From Chitinophagales bacterium (GTDB lineage: Bacteria; Bacteroidota; Bacteroidia; Chitinophagales; Chitinophagaceae), in NCBI GenBank assembly GCA_013298665.1, contig JAAFIK010000002.1, forward strand, positions 1-64,000: a stretch of DNA of 64,000 bases, given 5' to 3'. Each line of letters opens with the position of its first letter. Positions within the stretch are counted from its first letter, which is position 1. The translations under genes and the position numbers were made by a program. Below, one piece after another: positions 45,209-54,380 of the stretch. The notes under the pieces are model-generated. The model was given only the letters and a program-made list of their open reading frames with translations, was not told the origin of the DNA and made no database searches.

Positions 45209-47038
45209 CTATTTAACCTCCTGCATATTAACCAGGCGTTTGTAAAAACCATCCAGGGTTAACAGGCTGTCATGTGTACCCCTCTCAACAATTTCCCCCT
45301 TTTGCAACACAATAATCTCGTCTGCATGACGGATCGTGCTCAATCGGTGAGCAATTACAATAGAAGTACGCTGCTGCATCAGGTTGTTGATGGCATCCTG
45401 CACCAGTCGTTCGCTTTCTGTATCCAGCGATGAAGTCGCTTCATCCAGGATCAGGATAGGAGGGTTTTTATATACCGCGCGGGCAATCGTAAGCCGCTGG
45501 CGCTCACCACCACTAAGTTTCATCCCCCTGTCACCAATATTGGTGGCATAACCAGCTTCCTTTTGTGTGATGTAATTGTGCGCATTGGCAACACGGGCAG
45601 CCTCTTCAATCTTCTCCGCTGATACCTGAGCCACCCCAAGCCCGATATTGGCGGAAATGGTATCGTTGAAAAGAATCGGTTCCTGCGTAACAATGCCCAT
45701 CAGGTTACGTACATCACTGATTGCATACTCTTTAATATTTACACCATCAATAAGCAGTTCACCTGAACTAACATCATGAAAACGTGGCACCAGGTCTGCA
45801 AGGGTGCTTTTACCTGCACCAGAACTGCCCACAAGAGCAACAGTCTTACCTTTCTCAACAACAAGATTAATATTCTTCAGTATCTCCACACCATTGTAAG
45901 CAAAACTCACATTCCTGAATTCAATACTGCTTGTAAATGCAGGCAGTGGTTTGGGATTCGGTACATCGGTAACCGTAAGCGGGGTAGACAATACTTCTTC
46001 AATCCGGTCGATTGCAGCCACCCCTTTCTGCATATTGTAAAAAAGGCCGGATAAGTTTTTTGCCGGGTTGATGATCTGCGTAAAAACGGCTACATAGGTC
46101 ATAAACTTAGCCGCAGTCAGCGACCCTGAATCACCCCGCAATACATACTGCCCCCCAAACCACAGGATGCCGCAAAGTACCAGCACTCCAAGAAACTCAC
46201 TCATCGGGCTGGCCAGATTGCGCCGGTGATCCATATTGGTTTTCAGTACAAACAATTCTCCTACAAGCGTAAAAAACTTCTGCTTCAATGAAGGCTCTGC
46301 GTTAAATGCTTTGATGACGCGGAGACCACTGAGTGTTTCATCATAAGTAGAGAGAATTTCACCCCCCTTCTGCATGGCCTCTGTTGAGGTTTTCTTAAGT
46401 GAACGGCTGATACGGCCGATGAGAAAGCCCGTCAGTGGCAGAAAAATAAACATCAGCAAAGTGAGTATCGGGCTCAGTGCAAAAAGTGCAATCAATACAA
46501 AGAGTATTGTCAGCGGCTCACGTACAAAGCCTTCCATTGCCGATATGATTGAGCCCTCAAGTTCAATAAGGTCATTGTACATCCGGCTCATGATATCCCC
46601 CTTCCGCTGGTCGGTAAAATAAGAGATGGGCAGATCCATGATTTTTTTATACATCTCTGTCCTGAAACGATTGATGATCGAGTTACGGATTGGCGACAGT
46701 ACATAATTTGACAGAAAAACAAATATATTCTTGGCAAATACCGATATGATGATTACCAGGCAAATAAAGCCCAATGCCTTAATCTTACCATTGATGACGG
46801 TGTCTCCGGAATTGATCATGCGCTGCACATAAGTATTCAGGGTATTCAGCCATTGGCCAAGGCCACCATCCTGTTTAACCTCAACCTGCTTATCGATGAA
46901 TATGAGTTGAAGAAAAGGGCCAAGCATACCCACACTTACGAGGCCAAAGAGTACCGATAATATGGTAAAAATGGTGTAGGTCACCAGTCCCGGCTTGTGA
47001 AAGCCCAGGTATTTGAATATCCTTGAAAACTTCTTCAT
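45209..47038 (-). CDS. ABC exporter, fused permease and ATPase (MsbA-like)
   Basis: A 609-residue half-transporter. The N-terminal part (about 1-330) has six membrane segments; the C-terminal ATPase has Walker A GSSGAGKST near 404, a Q-loop (IVTQEPILFND), signature LSGGERQRL near 508 and Walker B ILILDEATSSLD. The ISR helix PISYFTDQRKGDIMSRMYND near 140 is typical of the lipid/peptide exporter family. Lipid A/glycolipid flipping is possible, as is drug export; sequence alone does not decide. Confidence 0.93.
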   Translation of the reverse strand: MKKFSRIFKYLGFHKPGLVTYTIFTILSVLFGLVSVGMLGPFLQLIFIDKQVEVKQDGGLGQWLNTLNTYVQRMINSGDTVINGKIKALGFICLVIIISVFAKNIFVFLSNYVLSPIRNSIINRFRTEMYKKIMDLPISYFTDQRKGDIMSRMYNDLIELEGSIISAMEGFVREPLTILFVLIALFALSPILTLLMFIFLPLTGFLIGRISRSLKKTSTEAMQKGGEILSTYDETLSGLRVIKAFNAEPSLKQKFFTLVGELFVLKTNMDHRRNLASPMSEFLGVLVLCGILWFGGQYVLRGDSGSLTAAKFMTYVAVFTQIINPAKNLSGLFYNMQKGVAAIDRIEEVLSTPLTVTDVPNPKPLPAFTSSIEFRNVSFAYNGVEILKNINLVVEKGKTVALVGSSGAGKSTLADLVPRFHDVSSGELLIDGVNIKEYAISDVRNLMGIVTQEPILFNDTISANIGLGVAQVSAEKIEEAARVANAHNYITQKEAGYATNIGDRGMKLSGGERQRLTIARAVYKNPPILILDEATSSLDTESERLVQDAINNLMQQRTSIVIAHRLSTIRHADEIIVLQKGEIVERGTHDSLLTLDGFYKRLVNMQEVK

Positions 47039-47101
47039 GTTGGCGCCCTTGCTTAAAGTGCGGCAAAGTAACTACTTTTACAGCGATAAAAACGAAGAAT
47101 T

Positions 47102-47461
47102 ATGCAGGAAGGTAAACGTCAAAAACAAGTGGCAGGACTGATCAACGAAGAATTGAACGACATTTTCCGCCGCATGGGGCTTAGTATGATCGATGGCGGA
47201 ATGGTATCCATATCCGGAGTCAGGATCACCCCGGATCTTTACGAAGCAAGGGTCTATCTCAGCATGTTTCAGGTTAAAGACAGTCACGATGTGCTGCTCC
47301 GTATCAATGAAAAAAATAAGGATATCCGCCGGGAACTGGGTACCCGTGTGCGGCACCAGCTTCGCAGTATCCCCGAGCTCCAGTTTTTTATCGATGATAC
47401 ACTCGACTACGTTGATAAAATAGAAGCCCTGTTTAAAAAGATAAAAGAAGAGGGGCAGTAA
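47102..47461 (+). CDS. rbfA: Ribosome-binding factor A
   Basis: A 119-residue KH-like protein of typical RbfA length. Visible family elements: RQKQVAGLINEELNDIFRR at the start, ISGVRITPDLYEARVYLSMF in the middle and RHQLRSIPELQFFIDDTLDY near the end. It aids 30S maturation and 16S 5'-end processing. The FtsX-like gene follows after 30 bp. Confidence 0.95.
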   Translation: MQEGKRQKQVAGLINEELNDIFRRMGLSMIDGGMVSISGVRITPDLYEARVYLSMFQVKDSHDVLLRINEKNKDIRRELGTRVRHQLRSIPELQFFIDDTLDYVDKIEALFKKIKEEGQ

Positions 47462-47491
47462 GCAGTACCTGATCTCACCAATGCCATCAAT

Positions 47492-48715
47492 ATGTACTTA
47501 ACTTTTGCCTGGAGATATTTTAAAGCAAAAAAGTCCGCCAATGCAATTAATATTATCGCCTGGGTAACCACGGCGGTTATTGCCTTTGCCACGCTTTGCC
47601 AGGTACTGGTACTAAGTGTTTTCAATGGGTTTGAAGGACTTGTCAAATCCCTGTATGGCTCTTTTTACGCCGACCTGAAGATTAGCCCCGCAAAGGGTAA
47701 AACCATCGTACTACAGGGCAACCAATTGCAACAGCTAAAAGCCGTGCCGGGTATTGCAGCCCTGTCACTAATTGCAGAAGAAAAAGCCCTGCTGCAGAAT
47801 GACGAAGCCCAGACTGTGGTACTCCTCAAAGGTGTAGATGATCAATACAACGAGGTATCCGGAGTACCGGATAATATCCAAAGGGGCAAATTCAATACCG
47901 GTACAATAGATATGCCGGGCATCATTGCCGGTGCAGGAGTACAGAACGCTGTCGGCATCAGTGTTGACGCGGCTTTGCCCTCTTCCAGACTTACCCTCAT
48001 CATGCCCCGTAAAGACAGTGCCGGCAATGCCGACCCGCTCAGTTCTATAAGCGAGGGAAATGCCACGGCCACAGGTGTTTTCTCGATACAACAGGATTTT
48101 GACACCCGGTATGCCTTTACCAATCTTGCCTTTGTAAAACAGCAGACCAATATGACCACCGATGAATATTCAGCAGCAGAAATCCGTTTGCGTAAGGAAG
48201 CACAACCCGAAGCAGTAACCCAAACCCTGCTCGCGCTGCTGGGCTCTGGCTATACAGTACAATCCAAATATCAGCAGAACACTACCCTGTACAACACTAT
48301 GAAATTAGAAAAATGGGCCATTTTCGGGGTACTGACCCTTATCCTCATCATTGCAGCCTTCAATATGGTGAGTGCACTTACCATGCTTGTGCTCGAAAAG
48401 AAAAAAGACATCAGTGTACTGCAAAGCATGGGTGCCTCCAGGGGAATGATTTATAAAATATTTCTGTGTGAAGGGTTGCTCCTCGGGCTTATTGGTACGG
48501 CTACCGGTATCGTACTCGGTCTGGTCATTTGCTGGTTGCAACTCAAAACAAAATTCATCACCCTTGAAGGTGATACTTTTTTAATTGATTATTTTCCGGT
48601 AAAAGTAATAGCCAGCGACTTTATACTGGTTGCCGGAACAGCGATTGCCATTGTACTGGCAGCATCATGGCTGCCCAGCCGAAAAGCTGCACACCAGGCT
48701 TTTGAATTGCGATAA
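47492..48715 (+). CDS. FtsX-like permease, lipoprotein-releasing (LolC/LolE-type) protein
   Basis: A 407-residue MacB/FtsX-type permease. One membrane segment lies near the N-terminus (INIIAWVTTAVIAFATLCQVLVL), then a large periplasmic domain, then three more segments at the C-terminus (WAIFGVLTLILIIAAFNMVSALTMLV, LLGLIGTATGIVLGLVI, FILVAGTAIAIVLAA). The mechanotransmission-like LEKKKDISVLQSMGAS precedes the second. It would couple to a LolD-type ATPase, not in the window, to move lipoproteins to the outer membrane. It is probably co-transcribed with rbfA. Confidence 0.9.
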   Translation: MYLTFAWRYFKAKKSANAINIIAWVTTAVIAFATLCQVLVLSVFNGFEGLVKSLYGSFYADLKISPAKGKTIVLQGNQLQQLKAVPGIAALSLIAEEKALLQNDEAQTVVLLKGVDDQYNEVSGVPDNIQRGKFNTGTIDMPGIIAGAGVQNAVGISVDAALPSSRLTLIMPRKDSAGNADPLSSISEGNATATGVFSIQQDFDTRYAFTNLAFVKQQTNMTTDEYSAAEIRLRKEAQPEAVTQTLLALLGSGYTVQSKYQQNTTLYNTMKLEKWAIFGVLTLILIIAAFNMVSALTMLVLEKKKDISVLQSMGASRGMIYKIFLCEGLLLGLIGTATGIVLGLVICWLQLKTKFITLEGDTFLIDYFPVKVIASDFILVAGTAIAIVLAASWLPSRKAAHQAFELR

Positions 48716-48790
48716 CTGGTAATATCCTTATCCAACCCCTATCAGATCACACCGGGCAGACACCCGAAGTGCTATTGATGAATCCCGCGC

Positions 48791-49627
48791 TTAATAATCC
48801 CCCAGGGTCTCGGGCAATTGTGCCAGGGCTTTGGCCAACTGGTCATCGTTGGGGGCGATGCCATGCCATTCGTGGCTGCCTTCCATAAAGTCAACCCCTG
48901 CCCCCATTTGTGTTTTCATCAGGATCATAATCGGTTGAGCGTTTCCAGTAAGGCTTTTTGCTGTACGAAGGGCTGTTATTACCTGATCCATGTCATTGCC
49001 ATCAGCAACATCAATGGTTTTCCAGCCAAAGGCTTCAAACTTCACTTTCAGGTCACCAAGACCGATTACTTTACTGGTTGGACCATCGATTTGCTGACCG
49101 TTCCAGTCAACTGTGCAAATCAGATTATCAACCTTATGATGGGCAGCCGACAGTACAGCCTCCCATATTTGTCCCTCCTGCAACTCACCATCACCATGTA
49201 AGGTGAATACAGTTGAAGGGTCATTATTCATTTTTTTGGCTAAAGCCGCGCCGATTGCTACACTCATACCCTGGCCCAGCGATCCGCTGGCAATTCGTAC
49301 ACCCGGCAGGTGTTCATGCGTAGTAGGATGCCCCTGCAAACGGGTATTGAGCTTGCGAAAAGTAGCCAGCTCGGAGATCGGGAAATACCCACTGCGGGCA
49401 AGCACACTATAAAGTACGGGGGAAATATGGCCATTACTGAGGAAAAAGATATCTTCCCCTATCCCGTCCATCCGGAAGGCAGGGTCATGCTTCATGACAT
49501 CAAAATACAAGGCAGTCATGTATTCTGTACACCCGAGCGATCCACCGGGGTGGCCGCTTTGCACTGCGTGTACCATACGTACGATATCTCTCCTGATCTG
49601 CGATGCCGTTTCGGTCAAACTAGCCAT
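48791..49627 (-). CDS. Transketolase N-terminal (TPP-binding) subunit, partner subunit missing here
   Basis: A 278-residue protein equal to the N-terminal half of transketolase. Motifs: VQSGHPGGSLGCTEYMTALYFDV, SGSLGQGMSVAIGAAL, and the TPP site HGDGELQEGQIWEA...DNLICTVDWN. The pyrimidine-binding C-terminal half is absent; in split transketolases it is usually the next gene, but here lolC/E-like and wecA-like genes flank. The partner must be elsewhere. It would transfer two-carbon units between sugar phosphates. Confidence 0.92.
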   Translation of the reverse strand: MASLTETASQIRRDIVRMVHAVQSGHPGGSLGCTEYMTALYFDVMKHDPAFRMDGIGEDIFFLSNGHISPVLYSVLARSGYFPISELATFRKLNTRLQGHPTTHEHLPGVRIASGSLGQGMSVAIGAALAKKMNNDPSTVFTLHGDGELQEGQIWEAVLSAAHHKVDNLICTVDWNGQQIDGPTSKVIGLGDLKVKFEAFGWKTIDVADGNDMDQVITALRTAKSLTGNAQPIMILMKTQMGAGVDFMEGSHEWHGIAPNDDQLAKALAQLPETLGDY

Positions 49628-49648
49628 ATCCTGTTATTTTTAGCGTTG

Positions 49649-49656
49649 CAAACCTA
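49649..49656 (-). promoter_or_regulatory. -7 promoter box of the transketolase half gene
   Basis: The minus strand reads TAGGTTTG, fitting TAnnTTTG, 21 bp upstream of the ATG. It forms one arm of an 8-bp inverted repeat (CAAACCTA 49649-49656 with TAGGTTTG 49665-49672), so a regulator site could overlap. Confidence 0.45.
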
Positions 49657-49858
49657 CTGTAAAATAGGTTTGTAAACAAACCCTTCTGCGCAGCGTTATA
49701 CTAAATTGGCCGTTTACCCGTTATACACATACCAATATCCGGAGAAACCAGCAGTTCAAAACAGAAATATTCTCCCGGAACTGTTCCAAAAGCAACTATT
49801 TTTGCGTATGTTGAGTCTGGTTTTGTGGTTGAGGGTATCAAACACGGAACATATTGTG

Positions 49859-49866
49859 TACTTTTG
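49859..49866 (+). promoter_or_regulatory. -7 promoter box of the WecA/MraY-like gene
   Basis: TACTTTTG matches TAnnTTTG, 29 bp before the ATG at 49896. Confidence 0.5.
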
Positions 49867-49895
49867 CCGGAGTATTATGAATTAATACATGTGGA

Positions 49896-51020
49896 ATGGA
49901 TAATATCTTACTAAGCGCAGTGCTTGCTTTTTTGGTCACTTTTTTTGCAATACCAGTAATTATACAGGTGGCAAAGGAAAAAAAGTTGTTCGATGAACCG
50001 GACGAGCGTAAAGTACATAAGGTGGTTATACCCACATTGGGTGGTTTAGGTATTTTTGCAGGTTTCATTATTGCAACGCTGATGGGTGTACCCTCCGGAA
50101 TGGCCAATGAATTACAATATTTTGCCGCAGCAGCCATCGTCATCTTCTTTCTGGGTATTAAAGACGATATTCTCGTTTTATCCGCCACCAAAAAATTTAT
50201 TGGTCAGCTCATAGCCGCTGGCATCATTATAAAGTTTGGTAATATCCGGCTCGACAATATGAATGGCATACTTGGCATATACCAGATTCCCTATATTGCC
50301 AGTGTCGTACTTACCATATTTACTGTTATTGTTATCACCAACTCTTTCAACCTCATTGATGGTGTTGATGGCCTCGCCGGCTCACTCGGGGTATTAACTA
50401 CCCTCGTTTTTGGCATTTACTTCTTTTATGCCGGACAGTTGGTTTATGCTGTAATGGCACTCTCACTCGCTGGCAGTATCATCGCTTTTCTTATTTATAA
50501 TTATTCTCCGGCTAAAATATTCATGGGCGATACCGGTTCACTCCTTCTGGGCTTGATTAACTCGATACTCGTGATCAAGTTCATCAAAACTGCCGGTAAT
50601 CCTGCCACCCCCTTTCCACTCGAATCGGCTGCAGCAATAGGTTTCTCCATCCTCATGATTCCTTTGTTTGATACTTTGAGGGTTTTTGGCCTCAGGATAC
50701 TCGAACGTCGTTCGCCTTTCAGTCCGGACAGGAATCACATTCACCATTTTCTACTCGACCTTGGGCTCAATCATCGCAAGGTAACCCTTACCTGCGTAGC
50801 CGCAAATATTGGCTTCATTGCATTGGCATATTTTCTCAGGAATCTCGGCGATACAATCGTCATCGCGATACTGCTTGCGTCGGCATTTGTATTCATAGCG
50901 GTCATATTCTACAGCAGACCCAAAGCCAAAAATACCTCCCTTGTCAATACCAGTGAAAGTGACATCATCAAATCCCACAAAATCCTGACCCTTGCTTCTG
51001 AACCTGTAGAAGCCGACTGA
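49896..51020 (+). CDS. WecA/MraY-family undecaprenyl-phosphate sugar-1-phosphate transferase
   Basis: A 374-residue membrane protein with about eleven segments. Family motifs are in order: PTLGGLGIF, KDDILVLSATKKFIGQ, NSFNLIDGVDGLAGSLG, FMGDTGSLLLG and RNHIHHFLLDLG. The HIHHF loop is of WecA type (GlcNAc-1-P transferase) rather than MraY. It starts lipid-linked polysaccharide synthesis such as capsule or O-antigen. No other glycan genes are adjacent. Confidence 0.92.
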   Translation: MDNILLSAVLAFLVTFFAIPVIIQVAKEKKLFDEPDERKVHKVVIPTLGGLGIFAGFIIATLMGVPSGMANELQYFAAAAIVIFFLGIKDDILVLSATKKFIGQLIAAGIIIKFGNIRLDNMNGILGIYQIPYIASVVLTIFTVIVITNSFNLIDGVDGLAGSLGVLTTLVFGIYFFYAGQLVYAVMALSLAGSIIAFLIYNYSPAKIFMGDTGSLLLGLINSILVIKFIKTAGNPATPFPLESAAAIGFSILMIPLFDTLRVFGLRILERRSPFSPDRNHIHHFLLDLGLNHRKVTLTCVAANIGFIALAYFLRNLGDTIVIAILLASAFVFIAVIFYSRPKAKNTSLVNTSESDIIKSHKILTLASEPVEAD

Positions 51021-51085
51021 TACCCTCCAACTGTTAAAACTGAAAAAAAGCAATGGCCTCCTGTATTGAAGTCGTTGTTCTTTAT

Positions 51086-51093
51086 TAGATTTG
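51086..51093 (+). promoter_or_regulatory. -7 promoter box of frr
   Basis: TAGATTTG matches TAnnTTTG, 25 bp before the frr ATG, with a TTG about 17 bp further upstream. Confidence 0.55.
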
Positions 51094-51118
51094 CAGCCAA
51101 TTTATCAATATACTTACC

Positions 51119-51682
51119 ATGGCAGAAACAGTAGAGCATACATTAGGTGAAACAGAGGCAACAATGCGTAAAGCCATCAACCACCTTGAAGCGGAACTTA
51201 CAAAAATAAGGGCAGGCAAGGCTAACCCCACCATGCTCGATGGCATTATGGTGGATTATTATGGTAACCCCGCTCCCATCAGTCAGGTAGGTAACATTGC
51301 TGTAATGGACGCCCGGACACTCACCATTCAGCCCTGGGAGAAAAATATGCTCCAGGCAATAGAAAGAAGCATTACTGCCGCCAATATTGGCATCAACCCG
51401 CAGAATGATGGTAATATTATACGGTTGTTTTTACCCCCCCTCACCGAAGAACGTCGTAAAGAACTCGTAAAGCGTTGTAATGCAGAAGGCGAACATGCAA
51501 GGATTGCTATACGGAATATTCGAAGGGACAATATCGAAAATATCAAGAAATTACAGAAAGACGGGTTGAGTGAAGATGCAGCCAAAGATGCAGAAAAAGA
51601 CATTCAGGGTCTTACAGACAGGTTTATTTCTCTGGTAGAAAAGCATCTTGAAGCCAAAGAAAAGGAAATCATGATTGTGTAA
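51119..51682 (+). CDS. frr: Ribosome recycling factor
   Basis: A 187-residue protein of standard RRF length. Recognisable blocks: MRKAINHLEAELTKIRAGKANP, VDYYGNPAPISQVGNI, RLFLPPLTEERRKELVKRC and the C-terminal coiled-coil end. It splits the post-termination ribosome with EF-G. pyrH, often its upstream partner, is not here. Confidence 0.96.
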   Translation: MAETVEHTLGETEATMRKAINHLEAELTKIRAGKANPTMLDGIMVDYYGNPAPISQVGNIAVMDARTLTIQPWEKNMLQAIERSITAANIGINPQNDGNIIRLFLPPLTEERRKELVKRCNAEGEHARIAIRNIRRDNIENIKKLQKDGLSEDAAKDAEKDIQGLTDRFISLVEKHLEAKEKEIMIV

Positions 51683-51725
51683 GGCACATGCCGTGCTCTT
51701 GTTTTTTCGATAATCCAATCAAAAT

Positions 51726-52625
51726 ATGCTGCAGACGGCGCATGAGCAACTTTTATTACTGATATCCACACCCGTTTACATCATTGTCATCGGCCTTGAG
51801 ATATTTATGAGCCACCTGCGGGTAAAGGGATTATACAGTTTCAGGGAAACTTTGGTCAATATTTACCTTACCCTCGTTAATGCCGGTATCGATCTCTTAT
51901 TCCGGGGCATTTACGCCGGACTTATCCTGAGCACATTTTATGGGATGCGATTTTCAGATTTCAGTGATCATCCCTATATCTATTGGGTTCTCCTTTTCCT
52001 CCTCGAAGACTTTGTTTTTTATATTGAACACAGGATTGATCATTATTGCCGCCTGTTCTGGGCTGTGCATGTCACTCATCATTCATCAGCAGAGTTCAAC
52101 CTCACAACCGGATTCCGTTCCTCAGTATTGCAGCCTTTGTACAGGTTTGTCTATTTTATACCGCTTGCCCTGCTGGGCTTTCACCCTGCCGATATACTAT
52201 TTATGTATTCCCTGACGCAGATTTACGGGATACTTGTCCATACCCAGGCCATCCAAAAAATGCCCCGGTGGTTTGAAGCCGTATTTGTTAGTCCGGGGCA
52301 CCACCGCGTACACCATGCCAGTAATACTATTTACCTTGACAAAAATATGGGGATGTGCCTGATCATCTGGGACAGATGGCTGGGTACATTTCAGGCCGAA
52401 ATACCTGAAGAACCCGTAAGGTATGGTCTGGTAAAACCCATAGAAAAGCCGCATCACCCCTGGTATATTATTTTTCATGAGTGGCGGGCAATATGTCGGG
52501 ATCTCCGGAAAAAGACACCCTTCTTTACCAAACTGAAATACCTCCTGATGCCGCCGGGCTGGAGCCATGATGGCAGTACGCTTACAGCCAAACAAATGCG
52601 AAAACAACTAAAACAGCAACCCTAA
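51726..52625 (+). CDS. Sterol desaturase/fatty-acid hydroxylase family membrane protein
   Basis: A 299-residue membrane protein. The di-iron His motifs are EHRIDH near residue 104, HVTHHSSAEFN near 115 and GHHRVHH near 194. Four or five hydrophobic segments surround them. The family hydroxylates or desaturates lipids; substrate unknown, possibly a sphingolipid or ornithine-lipid in Bacteroidota. Its stop overlaps the convergent EamA stop by three bases (52622-52625). Confidence 0.9.
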   Translation: MLQTAHEQLLLLISTPVYIIVIGLEIFMSHLRVKGLYSFRETLVNIYLTLVNAGIDLLFRGIYAGLILSTFYGMRFSDFSDHPYIYWVLLFLLEDFVFYIEHRIDHYCRLFWAVHVTHHSSAEFNLTTGFRSSVLQPLYRFVYFIPLALLGFHPADILFMYSLTQIYGILVHTQAIQKMPRWFEAVFVSPGHHRVHHASNTIYLDKNMGMCLIIWDRWLGTFQAEIPEEPVRYGLVKPIEKPHHPWYIIFHEWRAICRDLRKKTPFFTKLKYLLMPPGWSHDGSTLTAKQMRKQLKQQP

Positions 52626-53536
52626 GAATCTGATAACCGGTTCCGTGCTGAAGTCAGGATTAATTCCACATTGGCGATAAATACCCCGGAAAGAATAACC
52701 AGCAGACACCCCACCTGCTTCCACCCGATCTGCTCATGATATACAAACCCCCAAAAAAGCGCTATCACGGGTATCCCATAAGTCACCATTGAAGAAAAAA
52801 CCGGCCCGGTAAGTTTCATCAGCCGGTAATACATGATTGTAGCCACGGCAGTACCGATGACGCCTAATACGGCCGAAGCACCAAGAGATTGCAGTACGGA
52901 TTTATCAGTAAAGGGAAGTTTGAAAAAGCCTGTAAACACTAATACACCTAAGGCAGGCACAGCCATGGCAGTAAGGCCAACTGATGCAATCGCAAGGGAA
53001 GGAATGTCTTTCAGGTAACGGGTAACCATATTCACATTAACCCCATACATCACCGTTGCAACAATAATACATAGCATATACCCAAAGTGCTGCTCACCTT
53101 CCAATCCGCGGGCAAAGAGCAGCAGCAGGCTACCGGTAAAAGCTACGGCGATACCCAGAATTTTTATCCCCGAAGGTCTTATTCCGAAAAAGAGAGTCCC
53201 CACGAGGATGACAAAAATGGGTGTGAGGGAATTAAGTGTACCGGCAAGGGCACTACTGACACCAACCTCTGCAATACAGAAAAGAAAGGCTGGCAATAAA
53301 CTACCGAGTAAACCCGAGAGCAGTACCAACAGGCGCCGCGAGCGGAGAATGTCTTTGTAACAACGGATGGCAACCGGCAACAACACAAGACCCGAGAAAA
53401 CAATACGCATGGCCGCTACCTGGTATGGCGTAAACCGGTGCAACCCAAACTTCATTAAAATAAAACTGCTACCCCATACAAAAGACAGTAGTATGAAGAG
53501 TAGCCAACTGCTGAGATTTTTGTCTGATTGATCCAA
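52622..53536 (-). CDS. EamA (DMT) family transporter
   Basis: A 304-residue ten-segment membrane protein with two EamA repeats. N-terminal half: WLLFILLSFVWGSSFILMKFGL and MRIVFSGLVLLP; second half: SVGLTAMAVPALGVLVFTG and YGIPVIALFWGFVYHEQIG. It likely exports small metabolites or amino acids. The gene ends within the stop of the convergent hydroxylase gene. Confidence 0.92.
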   Translation of the reverse strand: MDQSDKNLSSWLLFILLSFVWGSSFILMKFGLHRFTPYQVAAMRIVFSGLVLLPVAIRCYKDILRSRRLLVLLSGLLGSLLPAFLFCIAEVGVSSALAGTLNSLTPIFVILVGTLFFGIRPSGIKILGIAVAFTGSLLLLFARGLEGEQHFGYMLCIIVATVMYGVNVNMVTRYLKDIPSLAIASVGLTAMAVPALGVLVFTGFFKLPFTDKSVLQSLGASAVLGVIGTAVATIMYYRLMKLTGPVFSSMVTYGIPVIALFWGFVYHEQIGWKQVGCLLVILSGVFIANVELILTSARNRLSDS

Positions 53537-53683
53537 AGTTGGGTAAAGATGGCATAATAACAGGAGATAAAAAAGATAAATCAGTGCTGAAATTTTGATT
53601 TATCGAAAAACATATTTATCATTGCAGACAACCTTTTCCTGCGGAGTATACACATTATCGTTTCAATTAAAAACAAACATGTT

Positions 53684-54055
53684 ATGGGACTTATCAAAGA
53701 ATTCAAAGATTTTATTTCCAAAGGAAATGTAATGGATCTGGCTATTGGCGTTGTTATTGGTGGTGCTTTCGGAGCAATCGTAAACGCAGCTGTGGATAAC
53801 CTCCTGATGCCGATTGTAGGCATGCTAACGGGTGGGCTTGACTTCAAAACCCTTGTTGTTAAAGTGGGTTCGGCAGAGCTCAAATACGGCTTGTTTATAC
53901 AAGCGCTCGTCACCTTCCTGATCATTGCTCTATTTCTGTTCACTGTCGTCAAAGCATTGAACAAGATGAAGAAAAAAGAAGAAGAAGCTGCTCCGGCAGA
54001 ACCTTCCTCTACCGATAAATTACTAATGGAAATAAGAGACAACCTCAAAAAATAG
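53684..54055 (+). CDS. mscL: Large-conductance mechanosensitive channel
   Basis: A 123-residue protein of MscL length. N-terminal helix KEFKDFISKGNVMDLAIGVVIGGAFG, first membrane segment with the Gly-rich face, second segment FIQALVTFLIIALFLFTVV, and a C-terminal charged bundle (KKEEEAAPAE...LLMEIRDNLKK). It opens on hypo-osmotic shock. A terminator follows immediately. Confidence 0.96.
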   Translation: MGLIKEFKDFISKGNVMDLAIGVVIGGAFGAIVNAAVDNLLMPIVGMLTGGLDFKTLVVKVGSAELKYGLFIQALVTFLIIALFLFTVVKALNKMKKKEEEAAPAEPSSTDKLLMEIRDNLKK

Positions 54056-54076
54056 TCTTCCAATACCATATTTGTC

Positions 54077-54103
54077 AAACACTGCCAGGTGCAGTGTTTT
54101 TTT
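54077..54103 (+). terminator. Terminator of mscL
   Basis: AAACACTGC / GCAGTGTTT 9-bp stem with a CAGGT loop, then a run of T to 54103. Confidence 0.88.
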
Positions 54104-54380
54104 ATGCCCGCTGTCCGCCCGCCATATACAACCGGATCAGGCGATTCTACCGCAGCCATAAAATAACTATTTCAGTGCCGAAAATGCAGTAAAGTACCTT
54201 TTCAGGCCCCCAATAACCATTGGCAGATCGGATTTTGTCTGAAAAAAGATACCATCCCTTCCCTTGTGCTTTTCAAATGCTAAAAAATAGTTAATAAAAC
54301 AATAAAAAGTATTATTTTCGCAGCGGTTCAACCGGTCATTACCGGTCAACTTTTGTTTTTTTACATAATACCAAACTAAC

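Noticed and set aside
51434-51440. C7 tract in frr as a phase-variation site
   Set aside because: frr is essential and tracts of seven occur in other genes here.
53581-54159. A 192-codon minus-strand frame over mscL
   Set aside because: It is antisense to the clear MscL gene and lacks its own start context or features.
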